Shown piece by piece: positions 45,276 to 54,278 of a stretch of 64,000 bases of DNA. Location: assembly GCA_019058315.1 (NCBI GenBank), contig JAHPZH010000001.1, positions 135,938 to 199,937 of the forward strand, written 5' to 3'. This stretch comes from Candidatus Helarchaeota archaeon (GTDB taxonomy: Archaea; Asgardarchaeota; Lokiarchaeia; Helarchaeales; RDOG01). Numbering within the stretch: position 1 is the stretch's first letter; each line of letters opens with the position of its first letter. Below the pieces are notes generated by a model. It was not told the DNA's origin. It worked only from the letters and a program-made list of their open reading frames with translations, and ran no database searches. Position numbers and translations under genes: made by a program.

Positions 45276-46565
45276 TTGACAGAATTAAAAGAATGTGTAG
45301 TAGTTGATGCTATCAGATCCCCTCTTGGGCGATCTGGTTGGAAAGCCGCTAAAAAGAAAGGACAATTATATTATTCAACAGCTCACGAATTAGCATCTCA
45401 AGCACTTTCGACCCTAGTGAAACGAGTTCAAAACAAAGCACCAGATTTCAAACCTGAAATGATAGAAGACGTTGGCTGGAGTGTTTCCGCCCAATTTGGT
45501 GAACAAGGTGGAAACCTTGGCAGAATTGCAATCCTTGTTGCTGACTTACCAAACCAAATTGCAGGATGGACCGTTGATCGCTACTGTAATGCGGGATTAC
45601 AAGCTATAAACTCCCAAGCACAAGCAATCATGACTGGATGCGGTGATATTATGGTTGCAGGAGGTTGTGAATTTATGTCAAAATATCCTCTAGGATCTTC
45701 TATTTTAGCAGAGGTTAAAGATGGGCGTAAAAATAAACCGCATAAGAAATTCATAAAGAAGACAATAATAATGGGACTTGCCGCAGAAAAGGTGGCGGCA
45801 AAGTGGAAACTTAAACGAGAAGAATTAGATGAATTCAGCGCCTCAAGCCACCGTAAAGCGGTGAAAGCGATGCGAGATGAAGAATGGTACAAAAAACGAA
45901 TTTGTCCACTTGAGGTGGAAGAATATGATCCAAAAACTGATAAAAAAATAAGAGATGAAAATGGGAAGACGAAAATCAAAATAGTTAATAAGGATGAAAC
46001 ACCCAGAGCAGTTTATTTAGATAACCCCGAAGCAGCAATGGAAAAAATTAGAAGTTTAAAACCTCGTTTTCAAGCCGATGGTGTAGTAACAGCGGGAAAT
46101 TCGAGTCAAATTTCAGATGGAGCTTCAGCTGTTATGCTTATGTCACGTGAAAAAGCAGAGGAATTAGGATTAAAACCAATGGTTGTTATACGTTCAATGG
46201 CAGTATCTGGATCAGATCCAATTTTAATGCTTGAAGGTCCTATTCCTGCCCAAGAAAAAGCATTAGCCCGTTCGGGGATGGAAATGTCAGAAATGGATAT
46301 TATTGAACCGAACGAAGCTTTTGCCAGTCCTGTCTTGGCATTTGCAAAACATTTTGAATATGATTTTATGGATCCACGTGTTAACCCTACTGGTGGTGCT
46401 ATTGCTTTAGGACACCCAATTGGAAACTCTGGTGTGTTATATTTTGTAGAAATGATATGGGAACTAATTCATAAAAATAAGCGATGGGGCATCGAAACTC
46501 TTTGTGGTGGTGGTGGAGTTGGCATTGCAACTATTGTGGAAAATGAAAAAAAGTTCAAACCTTAA
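45276..46565 (+). CDS. Thiolase (acetyl-CoA C-acyltransferase)
   Basis: 429-residue thiolase performing CoA-dependent cleavage (or condensation) of 3-ketoacyl-CoA. The acyl-carrying Cys is in DRYCNAGLQA (Cys104), followed by NEAFAS, GHPIGNSG (catalytic His) and LCGGGGVG (second Cys). It has no DUF35/HMG-CoA synthase partner nearby, so it looks like a degradative, bacterial-type enzyme rather than the mevalonate-pathway one. TTG start behind AGGTGAAG. A perfect palindrome precedes it, suggesting specific control. Confidence 0.9.
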   Translation: MTELKECVVVDAIRSPLGRSGWKAAKKKGQLYYSTAHELASQALSTLVKRVQNKAPDFKPEMIEDVGWSVSAQFGEQGGNLGRIAILVADLPNQIAGWTVDRYCNAGLQAINSQAQAIMTGCGDIMVAGGCEFMSKYPLGSSILAEVKDGRKNKPHKKFIKKTIIMGLAAEKVAAKWKLKREELDEFSASSHRKAVKAMRDEEWYKKRICPLEVEEYDPKTDKKIRDENGKTKIKIVNKDETPRAVYLDNPEAAMEKIRSLKPRFQADGVVTAGNSSQISDGASAVMLMSREKAEELGLKPMVVIRSMAVSGSDPILMLEGPIPAQEKALARSGMEMSEMDIIEPNEAFASPVLAFAKHFEYDFMDPRVNPTGGAIALGHPIGNSGVLYFVEMIWELIHKNKRWGIETLCGGGGVGIATIVENEKKFKP

Positions 46566-46628
46566 TTTTTAGAAATTAAATAAATTAAAAAATTTTCAAA
46601 ACCTCTTTTTTTAATTAGGTGAAAAATA

Positions 46629-47213
46629 TTGTTAGAATTAAAATCAAAATATTTTGAAAAAGCTGGTAAGGAAAATACTGAAGAAACATTAAAAATTGCT
46701 AAGAGTTTTGCTGAAAAAAAAGGAATTAAAGATATAGTTGTTGCATCCACTGTTGGAGAAACTGGAGTACAAGCTGCAAAAATATTTCCTACAAGTGATT
46801 ATAATTTGGTTGTAGTCACTCATTCTTATGGATTTATGAAAAATATTAAGCAAGAACTTGATGATAATAATAGAGCCATATTAGAAAAGAATAAAGTAAA
46901 AATTTTATCAGCGACTCATGCATTTTCTGGAGTTGAAAGAGCATATAGAACAGGGTTGAAACCTCAAATATGGTTTCCAGTTGAATTAATTGCGAAAACA
47001 ATAAGGTCAGTTTTTGGACAGGGAACAAAAGTGTGTATGGAAATTGGACTTATGGCAGCTGACGCTGGCTTGATAGACATGGAAAGTGACGTTATTTGTA
47101 TAGGAGGAACTGGAAGAGGGGCTGATACGGCAGTAATACTGAAACCTGCTTATTCATCATACTTCTTAAAAATGAAAGTAAGAGAAATTATATGTAAACC
47201 AAGAGATTTTTAG
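46629..47213 (+). CDS. Stand-alone pyruvate-kinase C-terminal (alpha/beta) domain protein
   Basis: 194 residues matching only the C-terminal regulatory domain of pyruvate kinase: ETLKIAKSFAEKKGIKDIVVAS at the start, then THAFSGVERA, GQGTKVCMEIGLMAADAGLI and the ending IGGTGRGADTAVILKPA...REIICKPR. The catalytic TIM barrel is absent. Such solo domains exist in archaea with unknown function; an allosteric effector-binding role is plausible. TTG start behind AGGTGAAA, 60 bases downstream of thiolase and probably in one operon with it. Confidence 0.82.
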   Translation: MLELKSKYFEKAGKENTEETLKIAKSFAEKKGIKDIVVASTVGETGVQAAKIFPTSDYNLVVVTHSYGFMKNIKQELDDNNRAILEKNKVKILSATHAFSGVERAYRTGLKPQIWFPVELIAKTIRSVFGQGTKVCMEIGLMAADAGLIDMESDVICIGGTGRGADTAVILKPAYSSYFLKMKVREIICKPRDF

Positions 47214-47215
47214 TA

Positions 47216-47773
47216 TTATTCGCTAGAAAACCCTAATTCCTCTATTTCTTGTAATAATTGTTGAACAGCTTGCTGAACATCGGTTTCTGATTTTGCTCCA
47301 ACACAAACAATTTTTCCACTAGCAAAAATTAGGAATACAACTTTTGGTGTTTGCATTCTATAAATAAGACCCGGAAATACTTCAGGTTCATATAATGCTC
47401 TCTCTAAACTTATTGACATTAAATCTAAGTTTAATCTTAAATTAAGATCTCCACTAGCAACAATATTCTGAATCTTTATTTCGGGTTCACTTGTTACTTT
47501 TGCCCCAAACTTCTTTATAACTTTTAAAACTTTTTCGGTAATGGGGCCAACATCTTTCTCCTTTTTCAACCCTGTTAAAACAAGCTTTCCTGTAGAAAAA
47601 ACTAGGATAGTACTTTTTGGATTTTGTATCCGAAAAATTAGTCCCGGAAAGGTGTCGGGATTATATTCCGTATTTTTATTCTTCATAGCTATATTATTTA
47701 GGTCAATAATTTTCTCAATTCCAAATCTAACGGAGGCAACAATATTCACAATTTTATACGTCGGTTTTGACAA
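47216..47773 (-). CDS. tbp: TATA-box-binding protein
   Basis: 185-residue archaeal TBP: two direct repeats of about 90 residues, each with the FPGLIFR/FPGLIYRM strand and a (V/I)-F-(S/A)-(T/S)-G-K-(L/I)-V core (VFSTGKLVL and IFASGKIVC). Binds promoter TATA boxes and recruits TFB and RNA polymerase. The start is ATG 47773. The upstream spacer holds four TATAAA elements, suggesting an unusual promoter. Convergent with the pyruvate-kinase-domain gene. Confidence 0.95.
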   Translation of the reverse strand: MSKPTYKIVNIVASVRFGIEKIIDLNNIAMKNKNTEYNPDTFPGLIFRIQNPKSTILVFSTGKLVLTGLKKEKDVGPITEKVLKVIKKFGAKVTSEPEIKIQNIVASGDLNLRLNLDLMSISLERALYEPEVFPGLIYRMQTPKVVFLIFASGKIVCVGAKSETDVQQAVQQLLQEIEELGFSSE

Positions 47774-47866
47774 ATAAAATCCTCTTTTATTGGTTATAAA
47801 TCTAAAATTTCATGAATTTTTACATTTTCTTGGCAAAATATGTTTAAAAAATTAAGATTATCCACA

Positions 47867-47931
47867 TTTATAAATAAAGTGTTTTTAAACCTTATAAATA
47901 TTCTTTATAAATGAAGTTTTTTATTTATAAA
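47867..47931 (-). promoter_or_regulatory. Array of four TATA-like elements in the tbp spacer
   Basis: TTTATAAAT at 47867-47875, CTTATAAAT at 47891-47899, TTTATAAAT at 47904-47912 and TTTATAAA at 47924-47931, within 65 bases between purM (3' end) and tbp (start 47773). One may be the core promoter box of tbp; the others may be extra TBP sites for autoregulation, or simply AT-rich chance. Confidence 0.4.
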
Positions 47932-47941
47932 GGATTTTTTA

Positions 47942-49042
47942 TTATCCCACGGTAAATTTATCCACTGACCCGCCAAGCGGATCTTTAATTATAACTCCTT
48001 TTTTATTAATAATATTTCCGATTAGTTTCCCCTCAATTTTATGTTTATCACAAATTTTCTGCATTATTTCTAAATTATCTTTAGAAGTTACAATACAAAA
48101 ACCAATTCCCATATTAAAAGTCCTATATGCTTCAACATTAGAAATGTTGGTAATTCTTTGAATGTCTTGAAAAATCATTGGAGGTTTTGGAAGGGATGTA
48201 AGTTCAAATCCGATTTCTTTAAAACTTAGCCTCATAAGTTTTGAGAATGCACCACCTGTAATATGAGCTAGTCCATGCACTTCCACGTTCTTAATTATAT
48301 CTAATACTACTTTTACATAGATTTTTGTAGGTCTTAAAAGTTCATCTCCTATTGAATGCCCAGTATCACAGAATTCGTCTGTGACTTTACATTTTTCTTT
48401 TTCAAAATATGTTTTTCTCGCCAAAGTTAAACCATTTGAATGGATACCATTACTTTCCAAACCAAATATTATATCATCAACTTCAATTTTTTCCCCATTG
48501 ATGACTTCTTCTTTCTGGACAAACCCTAAACTTACTCCTGCTAAGTCAAATCCCTTTTCTTTAACTGATCCTTTAATAATATCCGGAATGATTGCTGTTT
48601 CTCCTCCAATAACTGCCATATTTGCTTCTTTAGCTCCAGCGACAACTCCTTTCATTATCTCTGAAACGATTTGATCATCAATTTTTTCGACTGCTAAATA
48701 ATCAAGGAGACAAATAGGTTCGGCACCTATACAGATTAAATCATTGGCATTCATAGCGACAAGATCAATACCAACAGTATCATATTTATTCATCATTTGT
48801 GCAACTAAGACTTTTGTGCCGACTCCGTCAGCGTGTAGCGCTAAGCAAATATTTCCTACATCTATTAAGCTAGCATAATGCCCATATTCACCAAGAACTC
48901 CTCCAAACTCTCCTTTACGAAATTTGAAAGTTTCTTTTATTAGTTCCCCAATTATATTATGTGCATCTTTCGCTTTCTTTACACTTACACCAGATTTTTC
49001 ATATGTATATGAATCTTTCACAGAATCCGTCTTTAATTTCAT
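47942..49042 (-). CDS. purM: Phosphoribosylformylglycinamidine cyclo-ligase
   Basis: 366-residue ATP-dependent AIR synthetase of purine synthesis. N-terminal YEKSGVSVKKAKD matches the family start. The core has LHADGVGTKVLVA, GIDLVAMNANDLICIGAEP, AVIGGETA and, in the C-half, GLAHITGGAF. Normal length and intact motifs. It lies upstream of, and on the same strand as, tbp but 170 bp away. A housekeeping gene that anchors the window as chromosomal. Confidence 0.93.
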   Translation of the reverse strand: MKLKTDSVKDSYTYEKSGVSVKKAKDAHNIIGELIKETFKFRKGEFGGVLGEYGHYASLIDVGNICLALHADGVGTKVLVAQMMNKYDTVGIDLVAMNANDLICIGAEPICLLDYLAVEKIDDQIVSEIMKGVVAGAKEANMAVIGGETAIIPDIIKGSVKEKGFDLAGVSLGFVQKEEVINGEKIEVDDIIFGLESNGIHSNGLTLARKTYFEKEKCKVTDEFCDTGHSIGDELLRPTKIYVKVVLDIIKNVEVHGLAHITGGAFSKLMRLSFKEIGFELTSLPKPPMIFQDIQRITNISNVEAYRTFNMGIGFCIVTSKDNLEIMQKICDKHKIEGKLIGNIINKKGVIIKDPLGGSVDKFTVG

Positions 49043-49198
49043 TTCTTGTTACCAACAAACTATTTTTTATAGACATAATTACAAAGATAATTGAGATTTT
49101 AAAATTTTTAATAATTTTAGATTAAATTAATATTATAAAAGAGAATAATTCTGATCTGAATTAAAATCTATTTCAAATCTATTAATTGGTTGAATATT

Positions 49199-49564
49199 AT
49201 GAGTAAAGAAACTAGATTAAAGCATAGAGCGAAACCAAAAAAACAAGAAATCAAAATCAGTGAAGAAGAAAAGAAGCTTTTAGAGAAAATGAAGGATTTG
49301 GATAAAGGTCCAGAAATAACTAATGAGGAAGCATCAGTCTTGGATATTTTAACAAAAAGGAAAACAATTGACCAAATCACTCGTGAATTTAACCTCGCTC
49401 TAAAACCTTTAGGAAAACCAATCCTCTCTAAAGATCAAATCCTCAAGCTTTTAGATAGTTTGGAACAAAAGATGCTAATTAAAAAAATCGAGGCACCAAT
49501 TGGCACGGTCTATGTGGATATAAAGCATCTAAGATATAAAAAATTTGGCACAGATAAGCTCTAA
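49199..49564 (+). CDS. Small winged-helix-like protein, unknown
   Basis: About 121 residues: a Lys/Glu-rich N-terminus, then a helical region SVLDILTKRKTIDQITREFNL and a possible winged-helix block ending KIEAPIGTVYVDIKHLRYKK. Start ATG 49199 is preferred over TTG 49190, which lies inside the GGTTGA Shine-Dalgarno. Could bind nucleic acid. No named family. Confidence 0.55.
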   Translation: MSKETRLKHRAKPKKQEIKISEEEKKLLEKMKDLDKGPEITNEEASVLDILTKRKTIDQITREFNLALKPLGKPILSKDQILKLLDSLEQKMLIKKIEAPIGTVYVDIKHLRYKKFGTDKL

Positions 49565-49596
49565 TATTGCAATCTACTTAAAAAGCAAAAAAGAAT

Positions 49597-50127
49597 TTAT
49601 TTAGAAAAATGACTAGCACAATCAACAGCTAATTTTTGAAAAGTATCTTGAACATTTAAGCCGGACTTAGCTGAAGTCATGAAATAAGTTATACCTAATT
49701 CATCAACAAGTTTTTTAATTTCTTCTTCATTAACTACAATTTGGTTAGTTAAATCTGACTTATTACACATTAGAACAAGAGGTATCTTTTCACCCGCACC
49801 AGTTAAAATATCTGTTACCCATTTTTTAACATTATCAAAGGTTTCTTTTCGAGTTAAATCAAAAGCTATTATTCCTCCATGGGCTCCACTATAGTAAAAA
49901 GATCTAATCGATTGAAATCGATCATGTCCTCCAATATCCCAAACTGTCATTATAACTTGTGCATCGGGCAATTCAATAACTTTAAGATTAAAATCTGCTC
50001 CAATTGTTGGTAGATATGATGTATCGAATTTGTTTTCAGAAAATCTTCGAATCAAAGAAGTCTTTCCGACTGCCGGATCCCCAATTACCACAATTTTAAA
50101 AGCTAATTTCTTCTCAATACTTGGCAT
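49597..50127 (-). CDS. Rab-like small GTPase
   Basis: 176-residue solo Ras-superfamily GTPase: G1 GDPAVGKTS (16-24), switch I Thr41 in YLPTIGAD, G3 WDIGGHDRF (63-71), G4 NKSD (122-125) and G5 SAK (152-154). The catalytic Gln after Gly-Gly is replaced by His (GGH), which in Ras proteins usually lowers intrinsic hydrolysis. The C-terminus lacks a prenylation motif (a Cys is present only seven residues from the end). A cytosolic switch is expected; its regulators are unknown, though longin-domain proteins are encoded nearby. Confidence 0.88.
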   Translation of the reverse strand: MPSIEKKLAFKIVVIGDPAVGKTSLIRRFSENKFDTSYLPTIGADFNLKVIELPDAQVIMTVWDIGGHDRFQSIRSFYYSGAHGGIIAFDLTRKETFDNVKKWVTDILTGAGEKIPLVLMCNKSDLTNQIVVNEEEIKKLVDELGITYFMTSAKSGLNVQDTFQKLAVDCASHFSK

Positions 50128-50265
50128 AATAAATGACTCCCTTTATTCTTTCATTTTTTAATGTTTGATATTTTTTTAAATCTTTATTCAATAATTGTAC
50201 AATAGGATTATTTTCATTATTTAAATAATTTTATCTTCAATAATAATAAATTAATATATTAAAAG

Positions 50266-50535
50266 ATGAATTATATGGTTTGGAGATACGTATTTTTTAT
50301 TGTTTCCGTTATAATAACTATTTTATCATTTTTCCTTTACATTTTTTTTGATTTTCCATTTTTATTCTTTTTATTATTTTTACCTCCTTTTTACTTATTT
50401 AATCGAAATAAGAAATCACAAGTTATTTCTCCCCCTCAACTCAAATGTAAAAATTGTGGAAGGGAGATTTATCAAAAAAATTATAAATTTTGTCCCTATT
50501 GTGGCGATAAACAAGATTGGAATAATAAAGAATAG
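50266..50535 (+). CDS. Membrane-anchored zinc-ribbon protein
   Basis: 89 residues. Two close hydrophobic spans fill about 5-45, followed by a zinc ribbon LKCKNCGREIYQKNYKFCPYCGDK (two CxxC pairs). A common archaeal layout of unknown function. Start ATG 50266, with Met4 as an alternative. Stands just upstream of the tatD-like gene on the same strand. Confidence 0.6.
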   Translation: MNYMVWRYVFFIVSVIITILSFFLYIFFDFPFLFFLLFLPPFYLFNRNKKSQVISPPQLKCKNCGREIYQKNYKFCPYCGDKQDWNNKE

Positions 50536-50624
50536 AATGATTAATTAAAATTAAGATAAAGATTAAATTTTCACATTTTCAAAAATAATTAAGAAATGGT
50601 TTTGAAAAGCGAAAGGTTATTTTT

Positions 50625-51398
50625 ATGGCTTATTTTGATGTGCATTGTCATTTAGCTATATATCCAAATATTCAAAAAATAATTGAAAGGGCTAAAAAAT
50701 TATCAATATCTATTATTGCAGTGAGTATGGACCTTTCAGATAATAAAAAAACCTTGGATTTAGCTGAAAAATATAATAATGTATTTCCAATGTTAGCCTT
50801 ACATCCCTTTTCACCGATATCAAGGAGTGCTCCAAATTTAGAAGAAGCAAAACTAGTTGCTACTATGATTGAGAAAAATCTTAATAAGCTAGCAGGTATC
50901 GGAGAAGTTGGACTAGATCATTATTTTTTAAAAGATAAGAATTCTTACGCAATTCAAAATGAAGTATTTAATTATTTTTTAGATCTTGCAGAAAAATATC
51001 AACTAGGAATTACTGTTCATGGAAAAAATGCGGAAAGGGAAGTATTTGAACAATTAAAATCGAGAAAAATTCACTCTATTAGTATCCATTGGTATTCTGG
51101 TCCACAAGATTTAATAAATGAGGGTATTAAACGAGGTTATTATTTTTCAATAACACCTGCAGTATTGTATTCTGCTAAACACAGAATCGTTGTTGAAAAA
51201 GTCCCACTTGAACAATTATTAACCGAATCAGATGGTCCTGTTAATTATAAAATTAAAAATAAATCGATAACAGGTGAACCAATTCATGTAGCTGATGTTG
51301 TTTCAGAAATCGCTAAAATAAAGAACCTTGAAACCGAAAAAGTCAAGCAAAAATTATATTTAAATGCAAAAAAAATATATGAAAAATCTAACCTTTAA
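50625..51398 (+). CDS. TatD-family metal-dependent hydrolase
   Basis: 257-residue TIM-barrel hydrolase with the TatD metal ligands: FDVHCHL (His7, His9), GEVGLDH (Glu), TVHGKN and SIHWYSG histidines, and TESDGP (Asp). Family members are Mg-dependent 3'-5' DNases with repair roles; some archaeal versions act on other substrates. Start ATG 50625 behind GGTTAT. It is followed nine bases later by a 7TM-longin gene, so one operon is possible. Confidence 0.85.
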   Translation: MAYFDVHCHLAIYPNIQKIIERAKKLSISIIAVSMDLSDNKKTLDLAEKYNNVFPMLALHPFSPISRSAPNLEEAKLVATMIEKNLNKLAGIGEVGLDHYFLKDKNSYAIQNEVFNYFLDLAEKYQLGITVHGKNAEREVFEQLKSRKIHSISIHWYSGPQDLINEGIKRGYYFSITPAVLYSAKHRIVVEKVPLEQLLTESDGPVNYKIKNKSITGEPIHVADVVSEIAKIKNLETEKVKQKLYLNAKKIYEKSNL

Positions 51399-51407
51399 AT
51401 TTTTTAA

Positions 51408-52580
51408 ATGTTAATTGATGTTTTCCTCATGCAAAATATTATTATCTGGCTTCAAATAAACACTGCGAATTTTTTACGAGAGTGGCAGATAAGCAGTTTA
51501 TTAGTTCAAGCTGCATTATTATTGGTTGGTTTTGCAATCTATTTTAAAATGGGGATCTCTGTTCCGGAAGTTCCAGATTTAAGAGTATATTATTATAAAC
51601 TTTCACAATTTTTTGGAATTTTTTCATTTAGTATTGTTATAAACATTGCTGGAGTCTATTATGCATCAAATTTACAACTTTCATATATGTTAAAAACCTT
51701 ATCTATTGGAATAGGACTTTTAGATATAACTATATTAATCAGAAATTTGAATAGATTGGAAATTATCAAGCTTAATAAAAATATATTATATATATTATTA
51801 GGAATGACTGGTTTTGTTCTAATTCTTAGCTTAGCTCCTAATAATATAATTGCTCCAATAATTTCTCTCCCAATTTGGTTCTTAATTCCCTCTATCTTCT
51901 TCTATATCTCATATCGTAAAGAAGATAAACTGCGCTTCCAAAGTATTTTTCTCGCTCTAGGGTTTTTATTATTTTTTGGAGGAGTAATCGAAATTCCAAA
52001 TATACTTGATTCTTTAATTCCTAATATTCGCTATTCTTCGGACTCTATTTTTTCCCTTTATTACAATTTCTTAAGTTTTGGAATGACATATATCGGTTTA
52101 ATATTAGTTTTATACTTTGGACAGGTAAATTATTTAAAAGAAACAAAATGGTTAGCAAGAATAAATTCAATTTATGTTTTGAGGAAAACTGGGGAATTTA
52201 TTGTTTATAAAGAATTTAAAACTGATGATATTTCTCCAAAAATAGCTGAAAAACAAGAGCTGATTAAGGAAATTATTGAGAGCTCAATTAAATCACAAAA
52301 ATCCTTAAAATTATTACTTGGAAATCTAATTAAATTAGATAAGTCTATGAAAATAATAGAAAAAGAGGATAAAGTCTATATTTTTAAAGAGGGGATTCAT
52401 GTAAATGCTCTATTAATTACAAATGAGAAGGGAGAATTCTATGAAAACAAATTACAAAGATTTGTGAGAAATTTTGAATTATATTATGATGAATTTTTAT
52501 TAAATTGGACTGGAAACCTTGATCTTTTTGAAACTTCTTATGCATTAATTGATCAATATTTTCCAATAGGAGGGGAATAA
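51408..52580 (+). CDS. 7TM protein with C-terminal longin-like domain (B)
   Basis: 390 residues: seven hydrophobic spans (about 28-245), then a cytosolic domain from about 255 beginning LARINSIYVLRKTGEFIVYKEF, with the strand-helix-strand rhythm of a longin fold (LLLGNLIKLD, VNALLITNEKG, YYDEFLLNW). Same layout as the proteins at 44.0 and 52.6 kb. It ends SYALIDQYFPIGGE, closely parallel to the end of its neighbour. ATG 51408, with ATG 51429 as an alternative. Its stop codon TAA overlaps ATA at 52577 in the manner of an ATGA junction. Confidence 0.65.
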   Translation: MLIDVFLMQNIIIWLQINTANFLREWQISSLLVQAALLLVGFAIYFKMGISVPEVPDLRVYYYKLSQFFGIFSFSIVINIAGVYYASNLQLSYMLKTLSIGIGLLDITILIRNLNRLEIIKLNKNILYILLGMTGFVLILSLAPNNIIAPIISLPIWFLIPSIFFYISYRKEDKLRFQSIFLALGFLLFFGGVIEIPNILDSLIPNIRYSSDSIFSLYYNFLSFGMTYIGLILVLYFGQVNYLKETKWLARINSIYVLRKTGEFIVYKEFKTDDISPKIAEKQELIKEIIESSIKSQKSLKLLLGNLIKLDKSMKIIEKEDKVYIFKEGIHVNALLITNEKGEFYENKLQRFVRNFELYYDEFLLNWTGNLDLFETSYALIDQYFPIGGE

Positions 52581-52582
52581 GA

Positions 52583-53644
52583 ATAGAAATCTATTATTTC
52601 TTCAGGGAGATAGAATTAGCTAACATCCAAATCGCTTTTACTTTATTATTAATTTCATTCTTAAATACAATAAGAAAAGTATACAAACCAGAAGATACTT
52701 CATTAGGGATATACAATACAGGTTTAGCTAGTTTTTTTCTATGTAATGCACTAAATTTTATTTTTAGATATATCGATCTATATTATCCTTCATTTATTCA
52801 TTATGAAATGTTAATATATTCTAGAATTGTAATCATGATTGGAGTAACTTCATTAATTGCAACATTTGAAATATCAAAAATTTTGAAATCAAAAGGTATC
52901 GTTACTATTTCATTTATTATCGTGACTATAATTAGTAATATTATTGCTCCGATGTCGATAATCATAATGTTCATCTCAGGTATTATGCATGTAATTGCTT
53001 CTACTGTATATTTCTACTTTGCAATAAAAGAAAAAGGTCTTATTCGCTATCAAGCCTTTTTTACTGGTTTAGGAATTTTCGCCGTATTAATAGGAGCAAC
53101 ACTTCGCCCTTCAGATATTAAAACAATTTTTCCTAATTTAGTTCAATTTTTTCAAGCTAATATCATATTACCCATTGAAATTTATCCATTTTTTCTAATT
53201 TATGCTGGATTATTGTTAATGGTTATATTTCAAGTTAATTTCATCATCAAACTTCAATGGATGAAACAAATTAAAAGTCTATATTTGCTTACTCCTTCTG
53301 GAATATCTTTACTTGAAAAGCATTATGAAGACAGAACTCCCACTAAATACTCCCAAGATAAGAATATTGATATTAGAAATATTCTTGATAAAATTGATAA
53401 AGAGAAAAAAATTGAAAAATTGGATTTAAACAATTCAAAAATATTATTGGGCTATGGTGATCGAATTATTGGCGTCTTAGTAGTAAATGAAGCCTTAATG
53501 ATATTGTCCAAAAAATTAAAAAAATTTATTAAAGACTTTGAATGTTTATTTCGCGATATTTTACCCAAATTAGAAAATGTCAATTTAGAGATATTCAAAC
53601 CAGCCTATGTCCTTCTAAATCGCCAATTTTCACCCTCGAATTAA
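52583..53644 (+). CDS. 7TM protein with C-terminal longin-like domain (C), apparent AUA start
   Basis: The frame is open from 52577/52583 onward, but the first ATG, GTG or TTG in frame is ATG 52808, 75 codons in. Those 75 codons encode FFREIELANIQIAFTLL and a second span that align with the N-terminus of the gene just upstream, so they belong to the protein. AGGAGGGG at 52568-52575 is an excellent Shine-Dalgarno positioned for ATA 52583. A rare AUA start or a sequence error is therefore implied. The rest has the 7TM region and a longin-like tail starting KSLYLLTPSGISLLEKHYE. Full length about 353 residues. Confidence 0.6.
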   Translation: MEIYYFFREIELANIQIAFTLLLISFLNTIRKVYKPEDTSLGIYNTGLASFFLCNALNFIFRYIDLYYPSFIHYEMLIYSRIVIMIGVTSLIATFEISKILKSKGIVTISFIIVTIISNIIAPMSIIIMFISGIMHVIASTVYFYFAIKEKGLIRYQAFFTGLGIFAVLIGATLRPSDIKTIFPNLVQFFQANIILPIEIYPFFLIYAGLLLMVIFQVNFIIKLQWMKQIKSLYLLTPSGISLLEKHYEDRTPTKYSQDKNIDIRNILDKIDKEKKIEKLDLNNSKILLGYGDRIIGVLVVNEALMILSKKLKKFIKDFECLFRDILPKLENVNLEIFKPAYVLLNRQFSPSN

Positions 53645-53766
53645 TTAAAAATACTCAAATAAATACAAAATTTTTATAAATTTAATTATCCATTAAAAAA
53701 AATCAAGATAAGATATAATTAATTTAAATATTTTTAATATTTTAATAAAATCTGGTTATTAAAGTC

Positions 53767-54072
53767 ATGAAAAATAATAATGAGCAAAGTGGATATCCGT
53801 TTGGAATTTATTTATGTGAATGTGGCATATTATATATTTGGTATCCCGATTCTAAGAAGGATCCGAATCTAAACTTCTTTCCAGAAACCGTTAAGTGCGA
53901 ATGTGGATTAGAAGTATGTATTACTGAAAAATTACGAATAAAAGATATTTGGACTGATTTAGTTCCCTCTTTTTTACAAACCTCAACTAAATATAAGTTT
54001 AAAAAACTTATGATGATAGATGAGGAACATGTGCATTTAGTATGGCAAACTGGCAAAGATTTTATTAATTAA
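53767..54072 (+). CDS. Small Cys-pair protein, unknown
   Basis: 101 residues with two CxCG pairs (YLCECG at 16-21 and VKCECG near 42-47), likely a zinc ribbon, followed by a helical C-terminal half (TKYKFKKLMMIDEEHVHLVW). No family recognised. ATG 53767 follows AAAGTC, a weak Shine-Dalgarno. It stands alone between the 7TM-longin and solo-longin genes. Confidence 0.6.
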   Translation: MKNNNEQSGYPFGIYLCECGILYIWYPDSKKDPNLNFFPETVKCECGLEVCITEKLRIKDIWTDLVPSFLQTSTKYKFKKLMMIDEEHVHLVWQTGKDFIN

Positions 54073-54278
54073 GGTATGATATAACAAAAATACTTTAAAG
54101 ATCTCATAAATTTTCTTCTCTAAATATTAAAAATCTTATATTTGTTTATATTAAATCATTTTTCTTTTATAAAATCAAAATTTAAGACCGATAAATAATA
54201 TAAAAGAATATAAATAAATTAAGTTAATTTTAAATTAAACCAAAAGAGATAGTGATATTCACTAGAGGCAGTCGATAA

